Source: Chryseolinea soli (GTDB lineage: Bacteria; Bacteroidota; Bacteroidia; Cytophagales; Cyclobacteriaceae). From it: a DNA stretch of 64,000 bases. Shown in pieces: positions 37,175 through 45,761 of the stretch. The translations under genes and the position numbers were made by a program. The notes under the pieces are model-generated. The model was not told the DNA's origin and searched no databases. It was given only the letters and a program-made list of their open reading frames with translations. The first letter of the stretch is position 1, and each line of letters begins with the position of its first letter. The stretch covers positions 8,122,001 through 8,186,000 of the forward strand of contig NZ_CP032382.1 of the NCBI RefSeq assembly GCF_003589925.1. The letters are read 5' to 3'.

Positions 37175-37848
37175 TGGAAAATCAAAACTTCTGGAAAGGT
37201 GTCGTCAAAAAAAGCTCCGTATTAAATCCGGTCGACAGGACTTCTGAAGTGTTGTTCGGATTGATCATGGTCTTGAGCTTCACCGGTGCCATCAGCGTAG
37301 CCACCGACGGCGAGCAGGAGATCCGGCAACTGCTCTGGGCGGCCTTGGGTTGCAATCTCGCCTGGGGGTTGGTGGATGCGATCATGTATGTCATGAATGT
37401 TTTGCTGGAACGGGGACATAGTCTCACCATCCTGAAAAAGATGACCCATGCCGAAAGCAAAGCAGCATCCCGTGTGGCACTAAAGGAGGAACTCCCGGCG
37501 CTGGTTGCAACCCTTCTGACAGACGAGGAACTCGATCGCATGAGCGACCGGTTGAAGAACATACCCGAACCTTCTAAAGGGCATTTGCTTACCTGGGCCG
37601 ACCTGGTTGTCGGACTTGAGATCTTCCTGCTGGTGTTTTTGTGTACGCTCCCCGTGGCGCTTCCCTTTGCGTTTTTTCACGATGCCGCTATGGCCTTGCG
37701 GGCGTCGAATGGCGTGGCCGTTTTTCTATTGTTTATCGGCGGCTACGTTCTGGCAGGATATGCCGGCTTCCGCCGCTTCACTACGGCCGTGGTCTATGTG
37801 GGCATCGGATTATTATTGGTCGCACTCACCTTAGCCCTGGGAGGATGA
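37171..37848 (+). CDS. VIT-like integral membrane protein
   Basis: 225 residues. The ATG at 37171 overlaps the antiporter stop in ATGA. LNPVDRTSEVLFGLIMVLSF, GAISVATDG, LGCNLAWGLVDAIMYVMN, and GHLLTWADLVVGLEIFLLV with further helices resemble the VIT1/CCC1-type metal transport families, with the helix-helix DE/LERG linker region in the middle. Iron or manganese movement is conceivable but not shown. A further upstream in-frame codon (37099) only adds sequence overlapping the antiporter. Confidence 0.6.
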   Translation: MMENQNFWKGVVKKSSVLNPVDRTSEVLFGLIMVLSFTGAISVATDGEQEIRQLLWAALGCNLAWGLVDAIMYVMNVLLERGHSLTILKKMTHAESKAASRVALKEELPALVATLLTDEELDRMSDRLKNIPEPSKGHLLTWADLVVGLEIFLLVFLCTLPVALPFAFFHDAAMALRASNGVAVFLLFIGGYVLAGYAGFRRFTTAVVYVGIGLLLVALTLALGG

Positions 37849-38468
37849 AAAAGCGTATCGGCAGCTTTCTTTTCTTCGCGCTGGGCGGTGCCTTTGTGTT
37901 CGCACAGGAGGCGCCCGCTTCCGGTCCCACAGCCTGGCAGTTTAATGCGCATGCTAACTTTTATTTTATTCCCGATGACTTCTTTATACTCCCCGTGTTT
38001 CAGGCCGACAAAAACAAACTACACCTGGAAGCCCGCTATAACTACGAAGACCGGGAGACATTTTCGGCGTGGATCGGATATAATTTCCAGGGTGGAAACA
38101 AGCTGGAGTACACCATCACACCGATGCTGGGAGGAGTCGTTGGGCGTTCGGACGGCATGGCCCCGGGCCTCGAGGTGACCTTGAATTTCAAAGGCTTTGA
38201 ATTGTACAGCGAAGGAGAGGTTTATCTGGACTTTCAAACCGAAGAAAATCACTACTTGTACAACTGGAGCGACCTCACCTACTCCCCGAAGGATTGGTTG
38301 TGGTTTGGTATCAGCGCGCAACGAACCCGGGTGTATCAGACGGCATTGGATATTCAACGGGGTGTATTGATCGGAGCGGGTTTGAAAAACTGGGAACTCA
38401 CCACCTATGTCTACAACCTCGGTTTTGAGGATCCCTTTGTGCTGGTATCGATCTCAAAACAATTCTAA
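37845..38468 (+). CDS. Outer-membrane barrel protein linked to the cation operon
   Basis: 207 residues starting at an ATG inside the preceding TGA (ATGA overlap again). Leader FLFFALGGAFVFAQEA; strands AWQFNAHANFYFIPDDFFIL and VTLNFKGFELYSEGEVYLDF; end FVLVSISKQF. It looks like a 10-12-strand barrel, possibly an outer-membrane partner to the cation transporter. Function unknown. A long in-frame upstream extension to 37641 is artefactual. Confidence 0.65.
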   Translation: MKKRIGSFLFFALGGAFVFAQEAPASGPTAWQFNAHANFYFIPDDFFILPVFQADKNKLHLEARYNYEDRETFSAWIGYNFQGGNKLEYTITPMLGGVVGRSDGMAPGLEVTLNFKGFELYSEGEVYLDFQTEENHYLYNWSDLTYSPKDWLWFGISAQRTRVYQTALDIQRGVLIGAGLKNWELTTYVYNLGFEDPFVLVSISKQF

Positions 38469-38703
38469 TCGCGCAAGGGATCGAAAAACGGGTCGCAGTT
38501 AACCGTTAATTAACGTCATGTAACTTATATGGGTGTTCAAAGGCGTCTATCTTTAAACACCATGCAATTTGGTCCTGGGGACAACTACTTTGCATTTATA
38601 CAGCGGGGTATGCGTCGCGCAAAGGGCTAAGGTATCTGGAAAGGAATAGAAAAATAGTATAATTCACCTTATCCAATTTCCCATTTAAACTAACCACAAC
38701 GAT

Positions 38704-39231
38704 ATGAAAAAATTTGCCATTCTTATTTTAGCAGCCACCGCCTGCAGTTCCATTACCGTAAGCTATGATTACGATAAGACAGCCGATTTTAATAAATACA
38801 AGACCTATGCGTACACCGAGGAAACATCAAAATTGCCGGTGGGCGATTTGGACCGTTCCAGGTTGATGAGCGCCGTAGACGCTGAGCTGGCAGCGCGCGG
38901 GTTGACGAAATCAAACAATCCCGATGCACTGGTAGATTTGCAAGTGAAAGCAAAAGAAAGAACCGAGGCTACGGCTACCAATACGGGTGGGCTGTACGGT
39001 GGAAGATATGGCTATGGCGGGGGCTTCAGTACCACGAACATTGATTACAACACCTATGTCGACGGGACGCTCTTTGTTAACCTGATCGATAAGGCCAGTG
39101 AAAAATTGGTATGGCAAGGCCGGGGCACTAAAACGATAGACGAACATGCCTCTCCGGAGAAGAAGGAAAAAAATATTGCCACGGCTGTAAAAATGATCTT
39201 TACAAAGTATCCCGTGCTCGCAAAAAAATAA
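38704..39231 (+). CDS. DUF4136 lipoprotein
   Basis: 175 residues, lipobox ILAATACSS. Typical DUF4136: ITVSYDYDKTADFNKYKTYA near the start, RLMSAVDAELAARGLTKSNN in the middle, a glycine/tyrosine block (GGLYGGRYGYGGGF) and KLVWQGRGTKTIDEHASPEK. A paralogue is at 27356. It stands alone between the cation operon and the BamA-like gene. The 235 bp before it include TATCTTTA, a near match to the -7 consensus. Confidence 0.8.
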   Translation: MKKFAILILAATACSSITVSYDYDKTADFNKYKTYAYTEETSKLPVGDLDRSRLMSAVDAELAARGLTKSNNPDALVDLQVKAKERTEATATNTGGLYGGRYGYGGGFSTTNIDYNTYVDGTLFVNLIDKASEKLVWQGRGTKTIDEHASPEKKEKNIATAVKMIFTKYPVLAKK

Positions 39232-39431
39232 AAAAACAACAAGAACTCACCGCACACTCCAGACACAACCTGGCACGCGCATAGGGAACATTTTGATTTT
39301 TGTCCTGGCTCCCCGCAAATGCTCACCACGGAGGTGAATCGCAAAGATCACAATTCGCCCTATACGCATGTCTCGCTTGCGAAAGGCAACAGTCGTCATG
39401 CACATCGGGAAGCATACCCAAAATCAAAAAC

Positions 39432-40736
39432 ATGCAGGCTACAACCTCCCGGCTTTCGATCAAGTTAATTTGCCTGCTCCTGCCGGGTTTGCTGGTGCAC
39501 GCCGTTGTCTACTCACAAGAGACATCGACAATTACGGCCGATACCAGTTGTGTTCAACGCGATCTTCCCGACGTGCTTCGTGAAGCTTTGCGCAAACCTG
39601 TCAAAGTCGATACCAGCGGTGCCGGATCTATTCTGCTCATTCCTATTATCGGCTCCAATCCGGCAACCGGTTTTATGTTGGGGATTGGCGGGCAATATGC
39701 ATTTAAACTTTCCGGTGCCGACACCCGCTATTCCATGCTCTCGGGCAGCCTCCAGTTCACCTCTAAAAACCAAAAACTATTTCTGCTAAAGAATAATATC
39801 TATACCAAAAACAACAACATCTTTTTTACGGGCGACTGGCGCTACCTCATCTTTTCGCAATCCACCTATGGCCTGGGGACGAATGCTCCGGAGGGTGGAA
39901 TTCTGGACTATCAATTCAACCTCGCGGGAATGGAGACGTCCGACGACTCACTGGCACAGCCCCTGAACTTTAACTTCCTGCGCTTCTATCAATCCGCTTC
40001 ATTCAAAATAGGAAAAGCATTTTACCTGGGCGTTGGGTACTACCTCGACTACTACTATAAAATTGAGGACGAAAAACTCCGGCTGAACCCCGGCGACTCG
40101 GTGATCACAAGCCACTATGCCTACAACAAATACTACGGTTTCGATACGGATAAATACTATTCGTCCGCCTTAAACATAAACCTGATCTCCGATACACGCG
40201 ATAACATGATCAATCCATACAAAGGACATTTTCTGATGATCAACTGGCGCGGCTCGATGAAATTGCTGGGCAACAAAAACAACGCAAATTTTTTCTCCAT
40301 TGAGTGGAGAAGCTTTCACCCGCTCTCGGCACGAAATCCGCGCCACCTCATGGCCTTCTGGTTCATGGGCAACTTCTCGCCCGAAGGCGAGTTTCCCTAT
40401 ATGATCCTGCCGGCCACCGCATACGATCAACGGAGCCGGAGCGCACGGGGCTACACGCAGGGACGTTTTCGCGGCAACAACCTCATGTATGGTGAAGCGG
40501 AATATCGTTTCCCGCTCTCCCCTTGCGGAGGCATCTGGGGAGGCGTGCTGTTTGTCAATGCCACGACGGCCAGCAACCCGAAACAATCGTTAAAATTAAT
40601 GGAATCGATAAAGCCCGGCTACGGTCTGGGGCTTCGGATCATGGTCGATAAGAAAACGCGTACAAACCTTGCTGTGGATATCGGCTTCGGTGACCGGTCG
40701 TCAGGGTTTTACCTGGCTGCGTCAGAAACGTTTTAA
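39432..40736 (+). CDS. BamA/TamA-like outer-membrane protein
   Basis: 434 residues from the ATG at 39432. Leader KLICLLLPGLLVHAVVYSQ. GSILLIPIIGSNPATGFMLG, YTKNNNIFFTGDWRYLIFSQ, TYGLGTNAPE and the loop RSARGYTQGRFRGNNLMYGE (Omp85-like RGY-GR turn) mark a surface-antigen-type barrel; it ends SSGFYLAASETF with phenylalanine. It is paralogous in architecture to 18466-19761. No POTRA domain is visible. The original long ORF starting at 39300 has no leader and is unlikely. Confidence 0.75.
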   Translation: MQATTSRLSIKLICLLLPGLLVHAVVYSQETSTITADTSCVQRDLPDVLREALRKPVKVDTSGAGSILLIPIIGSNPATGFMLGIGGQYAFKLSGADTRYSMLSGSLQFTSKNQKLFLLKNNIYTKNNNIFFTGDWRYLIFSQSTYGLGTNAPEGGILDYQFNLAGMETSDDSLAQPLNFNFLRFYQSASFKIGKAFYLGVGYYLDYYYKIEDEKLRLNPGDSVITSHYAYNKYYGFDTDKYYSSALNINLISDTRDNMINPYKGHFLMINWRGSMKLLGNKNNANFFSIEWRSFHPLSARNPRHLMAFWFMGNFSPEGEFPYMILPATAYDQRSRSARGYTQGRFRGNNLMYGEAEYRFPLSPCGGIWGGVLFVNATTASNPKQSLKLMESIKPGYGLGLRIMVDKKTRTNLAVDIGFGDRSSGFYLAASETF

Positions 40737-40769
40737 CTCGGGTAAAGGCGTAAGTCAGGACGATACTGT

Positions 40770-42017
40770 TTAGTTAACCGCTTTAGTCTCCTTCAACCGT
40801 TGAATATTTTTTGCCAAGGTTATTTTATCCCCCGGAGAGTTCGTCAGGCGCAAGGCCGTCTCAAAATGCTGAATGGCTTTTTCATTGTCAATGTCCGAAT
40901 AGAGATTGCCCAGCAATGAAAAATAAAACGGATTGTCCGTGAGCTTTAGTTTTTCTGCTTCAACAAGAGCGGCTTTCTTTCCATGGGTTTTCGAAAGCGC
41001 AAACGTCCGGTTCAGTGCGGCGATCGGTGAATATTCCAAAATCAGCAAGCTGTTGTAGAGCGACAAAATACTCTCCCACTTTTCGGTCGTGTCCTCCTTT
41101 TGTGTGTGCCAATAGGCAATGCCGGCTTCCAAATGATATTTTGTCAGTTCGTCGCCCGTGGACGCGCGATTTAAATAGACCGTGCCGGCGTCAATCAGTT
41201 CTTTGTTCCAAAGGGTTTGGTCCTGGTCCTGGTACAAAATAGCTTCTCCCTTCTCGTTTGTCCGGGCTTCAAAACGCGACGCATGAAAACACATCAACGC
41301 CAGCAGCGCGTTGACGGCGGGTTTGTTCGTGGTTTTGTTTTCGATCAGCAAGCTCGTCAGCCGCATGGCCTCGCTGCAGAGGTCCTTGCGCAACGTGGTG
41401 TCCTGGGATGTCGAATAATAACCTTCGGAAAATAATAAATACAACGTTTTCAAAACGGTCTCCAGCCTTTCACTTATTTCCACCACGGTGGGTTGCTCGA
41501 TCTTGATATTGGCTTCCTTCAATTTCTCCTTCGCGCGGTTGATGCGCTTATAGATAACTTCCTTGTTGGTCAAAAATGCATCAGCGATCTCTTGGCCACC
41601 AAAACCACACAAGAGATTCAACGCCAGGGCGATTTGAGATTCCGGGGCATTGCAAGGGTTGCAGATGGTGAAGATCATGGCCAGCTGACTGTCGGCAATA
41701 TTCTTTTCCGACAAATCGATCTCCATCTCTTCGGTTTTGTCGGCGCTATACTTGATCTCTTTTGAAAGACGGTTTTCAAAAAGTGCGTTCCGTTTTAAAT
41801 AATTTTTGGTTTTATTCTTGGCCACCGCGTAAAGCCATGCCCTGGGATTGTCTGGCACACCCTGTATGCTCCAGAGTTCGGTGGCAGAAAGAAACGCATC
41901 GCTCACCAGGTCTTCTGCGGTTTCGATGTGTTGGATCCCAAATAAATAACAGAGTACCGAAACGATGTTCCGGTACTCTGTTCTGAATAAATGCGGTAAA
42001 AGCGTTTGGTCTTCCAT
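40770..42017 (-). CDS. ECF42-type RNA polymerase sigma factor with C-terminal extension
   Basis: 415 residues. The N-terminal 170 contain region 2 (LFGIQHIETAEDLVSDAFLS, then NPRAWLYAVAKN) and region 4 (FGGQEIADAFLTNKEVIYKR). The rest is a TPR-like helical extension (LYLLFSEGYYSTSQD, FALSKTHGKKAALVEAEKLK), typical of the ECF42 group (DUF6596). Known ECF42 factors sit beside DGPF-domain proteins, as here. The C-terminal extension, not an anti-sigma factor, is thought to control activity. It is last in a four-gene minus-strand operon. Confidence 0.9.
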   Translation of the reverse strand: MEDQTLLPHLFRTEYRNIVSVLCYLFGIQHIETAEDLVSDAFLSATELWSIQGVPDNPRAWLYAVAKNKTKNYLKRNALFENRLSKEIKYSADKTEEMEIDLSEKNIADSQLAMIFTICNPCNAPESQIALALNLLCGFGGQEIADAFLTNKEVIYKRINRAKEKLKEANIKIEQPTVVEISERLETVLKTLYLLFSEGYYSTSQDTTLRKDLCSEAMRLTSLLIENKTTNKPAVNALLALMCFHASRFEARTNEKGEAILYQDQDQTLWNKELIDAGTVYLNRASTGDELTKYHLEAGIAYWHTQKEDTTEKWESILSLYNSLLILEYSPIAALNRTFALSKTHGKKAALVEAEKLKLTDNPFYFSLLGNLYSDIDNEKAIQHFETALRLTNSPGDKITLAKNIQRLKETKAVN

Positions 42018-42067
42018 CGATAAAAATAAAAATGCCCGTAATGACTACGGGACATTTTCTTTATGGG

Positions 42068-42412
42068 TCAGGCGTTTACGAGGGCCATGCGCACCTCCAC
42101 CGTGGCACCCCATTCCAGGATCGGGCAACCTTTTGCAATCTCCACGGCTTCATCATAGTCTTTGGCCCGCACCACGATCAAACCTCCCAGCGATTCCTTG
42201 ATCTCGGCATAGGGCCCATCCGTTACAGCATCCTTTTTCACCACCCTGCCCACACCGTCCCAGCGTCTGTAGGGATTGACCAATCGGTCTTGCGCGATGA
42301 GCTTGCCGATCCATTCCTGGAAAGGTTTTATGGAGGCTTGCATTTGCTCGGGCGAAGGACTCGCGTCCTTGCTTTTCAAATCGCGGTGGATCGCTATGAG
42401 GAATTCGTTCAT
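42068..42412 (-). CDS. YCII-related DGPF-domain protein
   Basis: 114 residues: MNEFLIAIHRDLKSK, then SPEQMQASIKPFQEWIGKLI, GRVVKKDAVTDGPYAEIKES and CPILEWGATVEVR. The DGPY motif gives the family its name; members are small dimeric alpha-beta folds with unproven enzymatic roles. It lies 50 bp before the sigma factor gene and 40 bp after a second DGPF gene, and is about three-fifths identical to that paralogue. The ATG at 42412 was preferred to 42436. Confidence 0.85.
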   Translation of the reverse strand: MNEFLIAIHRDLKSKDASPSPEQMQASIKPFQEWIGKLIAQDRLVNPYRRWDGVGRVVKKDAVTDGPYAEIKESLGGLIVVRAKDYDEAVEIAKGCPILEWGATVEVRMALVNA

Positions 42413-42452
42413 GTGGCGCGCTGGTTTGCGATTCAATTTACAAAAAAAAGCG

Positions 42453-42800
42453 TCAGACGGCCGGGATGGCCATGCGCACTTCCACCGTCGCGCCCCATTT
42501 CAGGATCGGACATCCTTTTGCCATCTCCACGGCTTCGTCATAGTTGGCGGCTCTCACCAGGAACAAGCCGCCCACCGACTCCTTGATCTCCGAATACGGA
42601 CCGTTTGTCACCACGTCGTTTTGTTTCACTACGCGTCCATCCAAATCCCAGCGCTTGGGGGGAGCCACCAGTTTGTTTTGTGCTGCAATGCCACCAACCC
42701 AATCCTGAAAAGGTTTTATCGCTTCCTTCATTTGTTCGGGCGACGGGCTGGCATTTTTACTTTTCAGATCTCTGTGGATCACAATTAAGAATTCGTCCAT
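42453..42800 (-). CDS. YCII-related DGPF-domain protein, tandem copy
   Basis: 115 residues: MDEFLIVIHRDLKSKNAS, GRVVKQNDVVTNGPYSEIKE, CPILKWGATVEVRMA. The motif is NGPY where the neighbour has DGPY. Similarity to the 42068-42412 product implies a tandem duplication. ECF42 operons usually carry one DGPF gene; two suggests possible heterodimers or duplicated substrates. It lies 52 bp after the AhpD-like gene. Confidence 0.85.
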   Translation of the reverse strand: MDEFLIVIHRDLKSKNASPSPEQMKEAIKPFQDWVGGIAAQNKLVAPPKRWDLDGRVVKQNDVVTNGPYSEIKESVGGLFLVRAANYDEAVEMAKGCPILKWGATVEVRMAIPAV

Positions 42801-42852
42801 GTTACTTTTCTTTTTTTGTTTACTTTTCTTTGAACGGTGTCAATGTCAGGTC

Positions 42853-43305
42853 TCATCCAAACTGACCTACTTGATAGGTTCCGATCGCGTTCGGGAACGA
42901 AATGTTGAGCCGGTTCCAGACGTTGATCGCGCCCACGGAGAGTGTCAGGTCGACCACTTCTTCGTCGGTGAATTGTTTTTTCACCTCGGCATATACGTCG
43001 TCGGGAACGTGGCAAGCGTTCACAGCTTCCGCCCAGGCAAGCGCAGCTCTTTCACGATCGGTATAATACGGTGACTCCTTCCATGTGCTCAGACCGTACA
43101 GCCGTTGCTCGGTTTCACCATGGGCACGCGCATCTTTATAGTGCATGTCCAGGCAATAGGCACAGCCGTTGATTTGCGAGAGGCGGAAATGGATCAGCTC
43201 CTGGAGCGGCACTCCGATCGATGATTTCTTCAAATAACCGCCGATGCCAAAAAGGGTCTTCACGGCGTTTTGGCCCTTTTCAAAAACGTTTAATCTTGGT
43301 TCCAT
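42853..43305 (-). CDS. AhpD-like alkylhydroperoxidase/carboxymuconolactone decarboxylase protein
   Basis: 150 residues from the ATG at 43305: LQELIHFRLSQINGCAYCLDMH has the redox pair Cys48/Cys51 and His55. This is the AhpD core, which reduces peroxides through the CxxC and an oxidoreductase partner. It leads the operon with two DGPF proteins and the ECF sigma factor. I infer a role in stress response to peroxides or reactive organics, governed by that sigma factor. In-frame ATG at 43359 adds 18 unrelated residues. Confidence 0.85.
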   Translation of the reverse strand: MEPRLNVFEKGQNAVKTLFGIGGYLKKSSIGVPLQELIHFRLSQINGCAYCLDMHYKDARAHGETEQRLYGLSTWKESPYYTDRERAALAWAEAVNACHVPDDVYAEVKKQFTDEEVVDLTLSVGAINVWNRLNISFPNAIGTYQVGQFG

Positions 43306-43521
43306 TTTGTAAATTTTGTTGTTTGAAAGGAAGACAACCGGTTTACCCGATCTGGACAAAATCCCAACTATTTTTTTCTAAAATTTTTCCGGCGGCACAG
43401 GCCCTTTCCGAGGCTATTATCCCTTTGAACCCGGCTGAATCCACTATGACAACCGTATTTTACGGATTGGACATCCTCGATAAAATATTTTTTTAATCAT
43501 ACGGAATAAGGCGTTGTGATG

Positions 43522-43529
43522 TATTTTTG
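43522..43529 (+). promoter_or_regulatory. -7 element for the succinate dehydrogenase cytochrome b gene
   Basis: TATTTTTG fits TAnnTTTG and lies 29 bp before the ATG at 43559. A -33 box is not obvious. The call is supported mainly by position in a 253-bp divergent gap. Confidence 0.4.
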
Positions 43530-43558
43530 TTGCGATTCAAACAAACACAACACGCGTC

Positions 43559-44230
43559 ATGGAATGGTTTATCAAGTTTACAAGAAGCTCTATCGGAAGG
43601 AAATTCCTGGTAGCGCTAACGGGGTTGTTTCTGATCAGTTTCCTGGTCGTCCATTGCACCATCAACGCGATGATCTTTTACAATGATGGCGGAGTAACCT
43701 TCTCGCATTGGGCCCATTTCATGGGCACAAACCCGGTCATCCGCACGCTGGAGATCGTGTTGATCGCTGGGTTCCTGATCCACATCATCGATGCCCTTAT
43801 ATTATGGAGACAGAACAGGAAGGCCCGGCCGGTAGGGTACTACGCCGTAAAACCTGCCGAAAAAGTGACCTGGTCCAGCCGCAGCATGACCCTACTGGGA
43901 ACGCTCATCCTGCTCTTCCTGGTGGTGCACACCTCGAGCTTCTGGATCCCCAATCGCACGCATCAACTTCTGGAGGGCGAAGAATTGCCCCTCTACGCCA
44001 TGATGCTGGACAAATTTCAGAGCCCGGTTTTTGTGGTCATCTATTTGTTTGGATGCTTGTCGCTCTTCTATCATTTGCTGCATGGTTTCAAAAGCGCTTT
44101 TCAATCCCTGGGATTAAACCATTTAAAGTACAATGCCGCCATCGTGTTTGTGGGCACAGCTTTCGCGATCATTGTGCCTATTATTTTTGCCATGATGCCG
44201 CTCTCGATTTATTTCCACCTCATCGGGTAG
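43559..44230 (+). CDS. sdhC: Succinate dehydrogenase/fumarate reductase cytochrome b subunit
   Basis: 223 residues with five hydrophobic helices. SSIGRKFLVALTGLFLISFL, FLVVHCTINAMI, FSHWAHFMGTNP, LEIVLIAGFLIHIIDALILW and LVVHTSSFW carry the conserved histidines that bind the two b hemes in this group (TIGR02046 type). The complex oxidises succinate to fumarate (or the reverse) and transfers electrons to quinone. The flavoprotein and iron-sulfur genes, normally adjacent, are not in this window: the next gene is a transglutaminase-like protein. Confidence 0.85.
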   Translation: MEWFIKFTRSSIGRKFLVALTGLFLISFLVVHCTINAMIFYNDGGVTFSHWAHFMGTNPVIRTLEIVLIAGFLIHIIDALILWRQNRKARPVGYYAVKPAEKVTWSSRSMTLLGTLILLFLVVHTSSFWIPNRTHQLLEGEELPLYAMMLDKFQSPVFVVIYLFGCLSLFYHLLHGFKSAFQSLGLNHLKYNAAIVFVGTAFAIIVPIIFAMMPLSIYFHLIG

Positions 44231-44265
44231 AGCGCTGCATCGTCGTTAACTGACAGATTCTAAAA

Positions 44266-45534
44266 ATGAAAACCATTATCTTTTTCAGCGTTTCCATATT
44301 GGTATTTATGGGAAATGCTTCGCGCGCGCAAGATCGTCAACAGGTCGACGCGGTCTACAAAAATGCGGTGTTGCTTTATGAACAAAAAGACACGTTTAAG
44401 GCAATTGCTGAATTTGAAAAAGTTATCCAGCAAGATCCCAATCACAAAGATGCATTGTATAATCTGGCGGTTATCAACTACGCGTTGGGTGATCAACCCA
44501 CGGCCATCAAGTTCCTGAAGCGAGGCGTTCACCTTCACGACCCAAGAGCATTAAAACTTTTAAGAGGTCAGCTCCACGAAAAGATCACCTATGCCGACAC
44601 CATGCAATATATCGATCCGGCAACTGCTGAAAAGTTTGAGAAGATCAAAAACCTGAACGCTCCAACCCTGAACGATATCACGAAAAATATTCTTTCCGTT
44701 TCCACGAACGCGAAGGAGCAACTGCAGCTGCTTTTGTTGTGGAGCCATCACTACATGCGTGCCGATGGGGCGCGCTTTTTTAACGGCGGATTTCCATTGA
44801 GTACACCTGAAGCTATTCAGAAACGCACGGGACTTTGCGACGAGTACTCCAACATTGTCGATGCGTTCTGTAAAAAGATCAAGGTTCAGAGCTTTCGGGT
44901 GACCGGCTACGTGAGGTATCCTGACTTTCAACCGGGCGATGCCCTGCGCCAAACCAATCACGCCTGGAACTTTGTTTACCTGGATTCCTCCTGGCTGGCG
45001 TGCGACCTTTTCTGGTCGACCACGGCGCTGGAGGCCGAGGGTCCTACGCCACATTTCGTGAAGCGCCTTGAACCGGAATATTTTCTTGGACTCCCCAGCG
45101 ATTTTATAAACCATCACTTACCGGCAGATCCCGTATTTCAATTTGATGCGCAACCGGTCAAGATCGATGCCTTCGCGAACAGCCCCGACGGCATTGACCC
45201 CCAGGTGAAAAGAATGCCCTACCTGAACTATCCGGACTCTATCAAAATCCTATTGAAACTCAACCCCGAAAGCCGTTTGCTCAAAATGGCAAGACACGCT
45301 TACACCTACAACAAGGACAACCCCAATGAGTTGATCAAAGAGTCCTACAACTATGCCGTAGGCATTTTGAATGACAAAGTTTCAACAAAGAACGATTTGA
45401 AATCCGCCAAGCAATACCTGGTTCTGGCAAAATCCCTGATACCGTTGTCAACCGATAGTGACATCAAAGCATTAAAAGAGAGCTGCGACGCCGGGCTGAC
45501 CATGGCCGATAAGAGGATGGCAACGGCGCGGTAG
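44266..45534 (+). CDS. Secreted TPR-transglutaminase-like protein
   Basis: 422 residues with leader IFFSVSILVFMGNASRAQ. Residues 25-100 hold TPR-like helices (AVLLYEQKDTFKAIAEFEKV, NHKDALYNLAVINYALGD). The transglutaminase-like domain has Cys191 in KRTGLCDEYSNIVDAF, His232 in NHAWNFVYLDSSW and Asp247 in WLACDLFW, so the catalytic triad is intact. Known members are cysteine proteases or amide-bond enzymes acting on peptides. A separate C-terminal region from about 300 is helical. Followed by a strong terminator-like hairpin. Confidence 0.75.
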   Translation: MKTIIFFSVSILVFMGNASRAQDRQQVDAVYKNAVLLYEQKDTFKAIAEFEKVIQQDPNHKDALYNLAVINYALGDQPTAIKFLKRGVHLHDPRALKLLRGQLHEKITYADTMQYIDPATAEKFEKIKNLNAPTLNDITKNILSVSTNAKEQLQLLLLWSHHYMRADGARFFNGGFPLSTPEAIQKRTGLCDEYSNIVDAFCKKIKVQSFRVTGYVRYPDFQPGDALRQTNHAWNFVYLDSSWLACDLFWSTTALEAEGPTPHFVKRLEPEYFLGLPSDFINHHLPADPVFQFDAQPVKIDAFANSPDGIDPQVKRMPYLNYPDSIKILLKLNPESRLLKMARHAYTYNKDNPNELIKESYNYAVGILNDKVSTKNDLKSAKQYLVLAKSLIPLSTDSDIKALKESCDAGLTMADKRMATAR

Positions 45535-45561
45535 GAATGGCTGAGAACCTTACGCAAAGAG

Positions 45562-45592
45562 AATTGGCTGTCTCAAAAAAGGGCAGCCAATT
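45562..45592 (+). terminator. Rho-independent terminator-like hairpin
   Basis: AATTGGCTG (45562-45570) pairs exactly with CAGCCAATT (45584-45592), leaving a 13-base loop, followed by TTCTTTAT. It starts 28 bp after the transglutaminase-like gene stop. Confidence 0.7.
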
Positions 45593-45598
45593 TTCTTT

Positions 45599-45620
45599 AT
45601 AACCCCAGGCTTTATCCCTA
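45599..45620. repeat. Degenerate REP-like element
   Basis: ATAACCCCAGGCTTTATCCC is half of the palindrome found intact at 45652 and 47321, with a decayed second half. Confidence 0.5.
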
Positions 45621-45651
45621 GTCTACGCACACAAGTTATGACGACAATGTA

Positions 45652-45677
45652 TAACCCCAGGCTAAAGCCTGGGGTTA
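45652..45677. repeat. REP-like palindrome
   Basis: A perfect palindrome with 12-bp arms (TAACCCCAGGCT and AGCCTGGGGTTA) around AA. An identical copy lies at 47321-47346. Such short repeated palindromes are usually spread by RAYT (REP-associated tyrosine transposase) proteins, but no RAYT gene is visible here. Confidence 0.75.
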
Positions 45678-45717
45678 GCGCAACGATACTGACTGCGCCA
45701 CGCTCACACTTCCTGGT

Positions 45718-45742
45718 TGTCTTGTCCTGAAATAGGTTTACA
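45718..45742 (+). repeat. Left terminal inverted repeat of the IS
   Basis: Begins TGTCTTGTCCTGAAATAG and contains GTTTACA at its inner end; pairs with the right end with three mismatches. GGT (45715-45717) precedes it. Confidence 0.9.
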
Positions 45743-45761
45743 CTAAACCAGTAAACCTGCA

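Noticed and set aside
37641..37844. Upstream extension of the barrel gene in the cation operon
   Set aside because: It overlaps the VIT-like gene in another frame, while the ATGA overlap start gives a proper leader.
39300..39431. Earlier start of the BamA-like gene at 39300
   Set aside because: It lacks a leader and reads through untranslated-looking sequence, while the ATG at 39432 is followed at once by a signal peptide.
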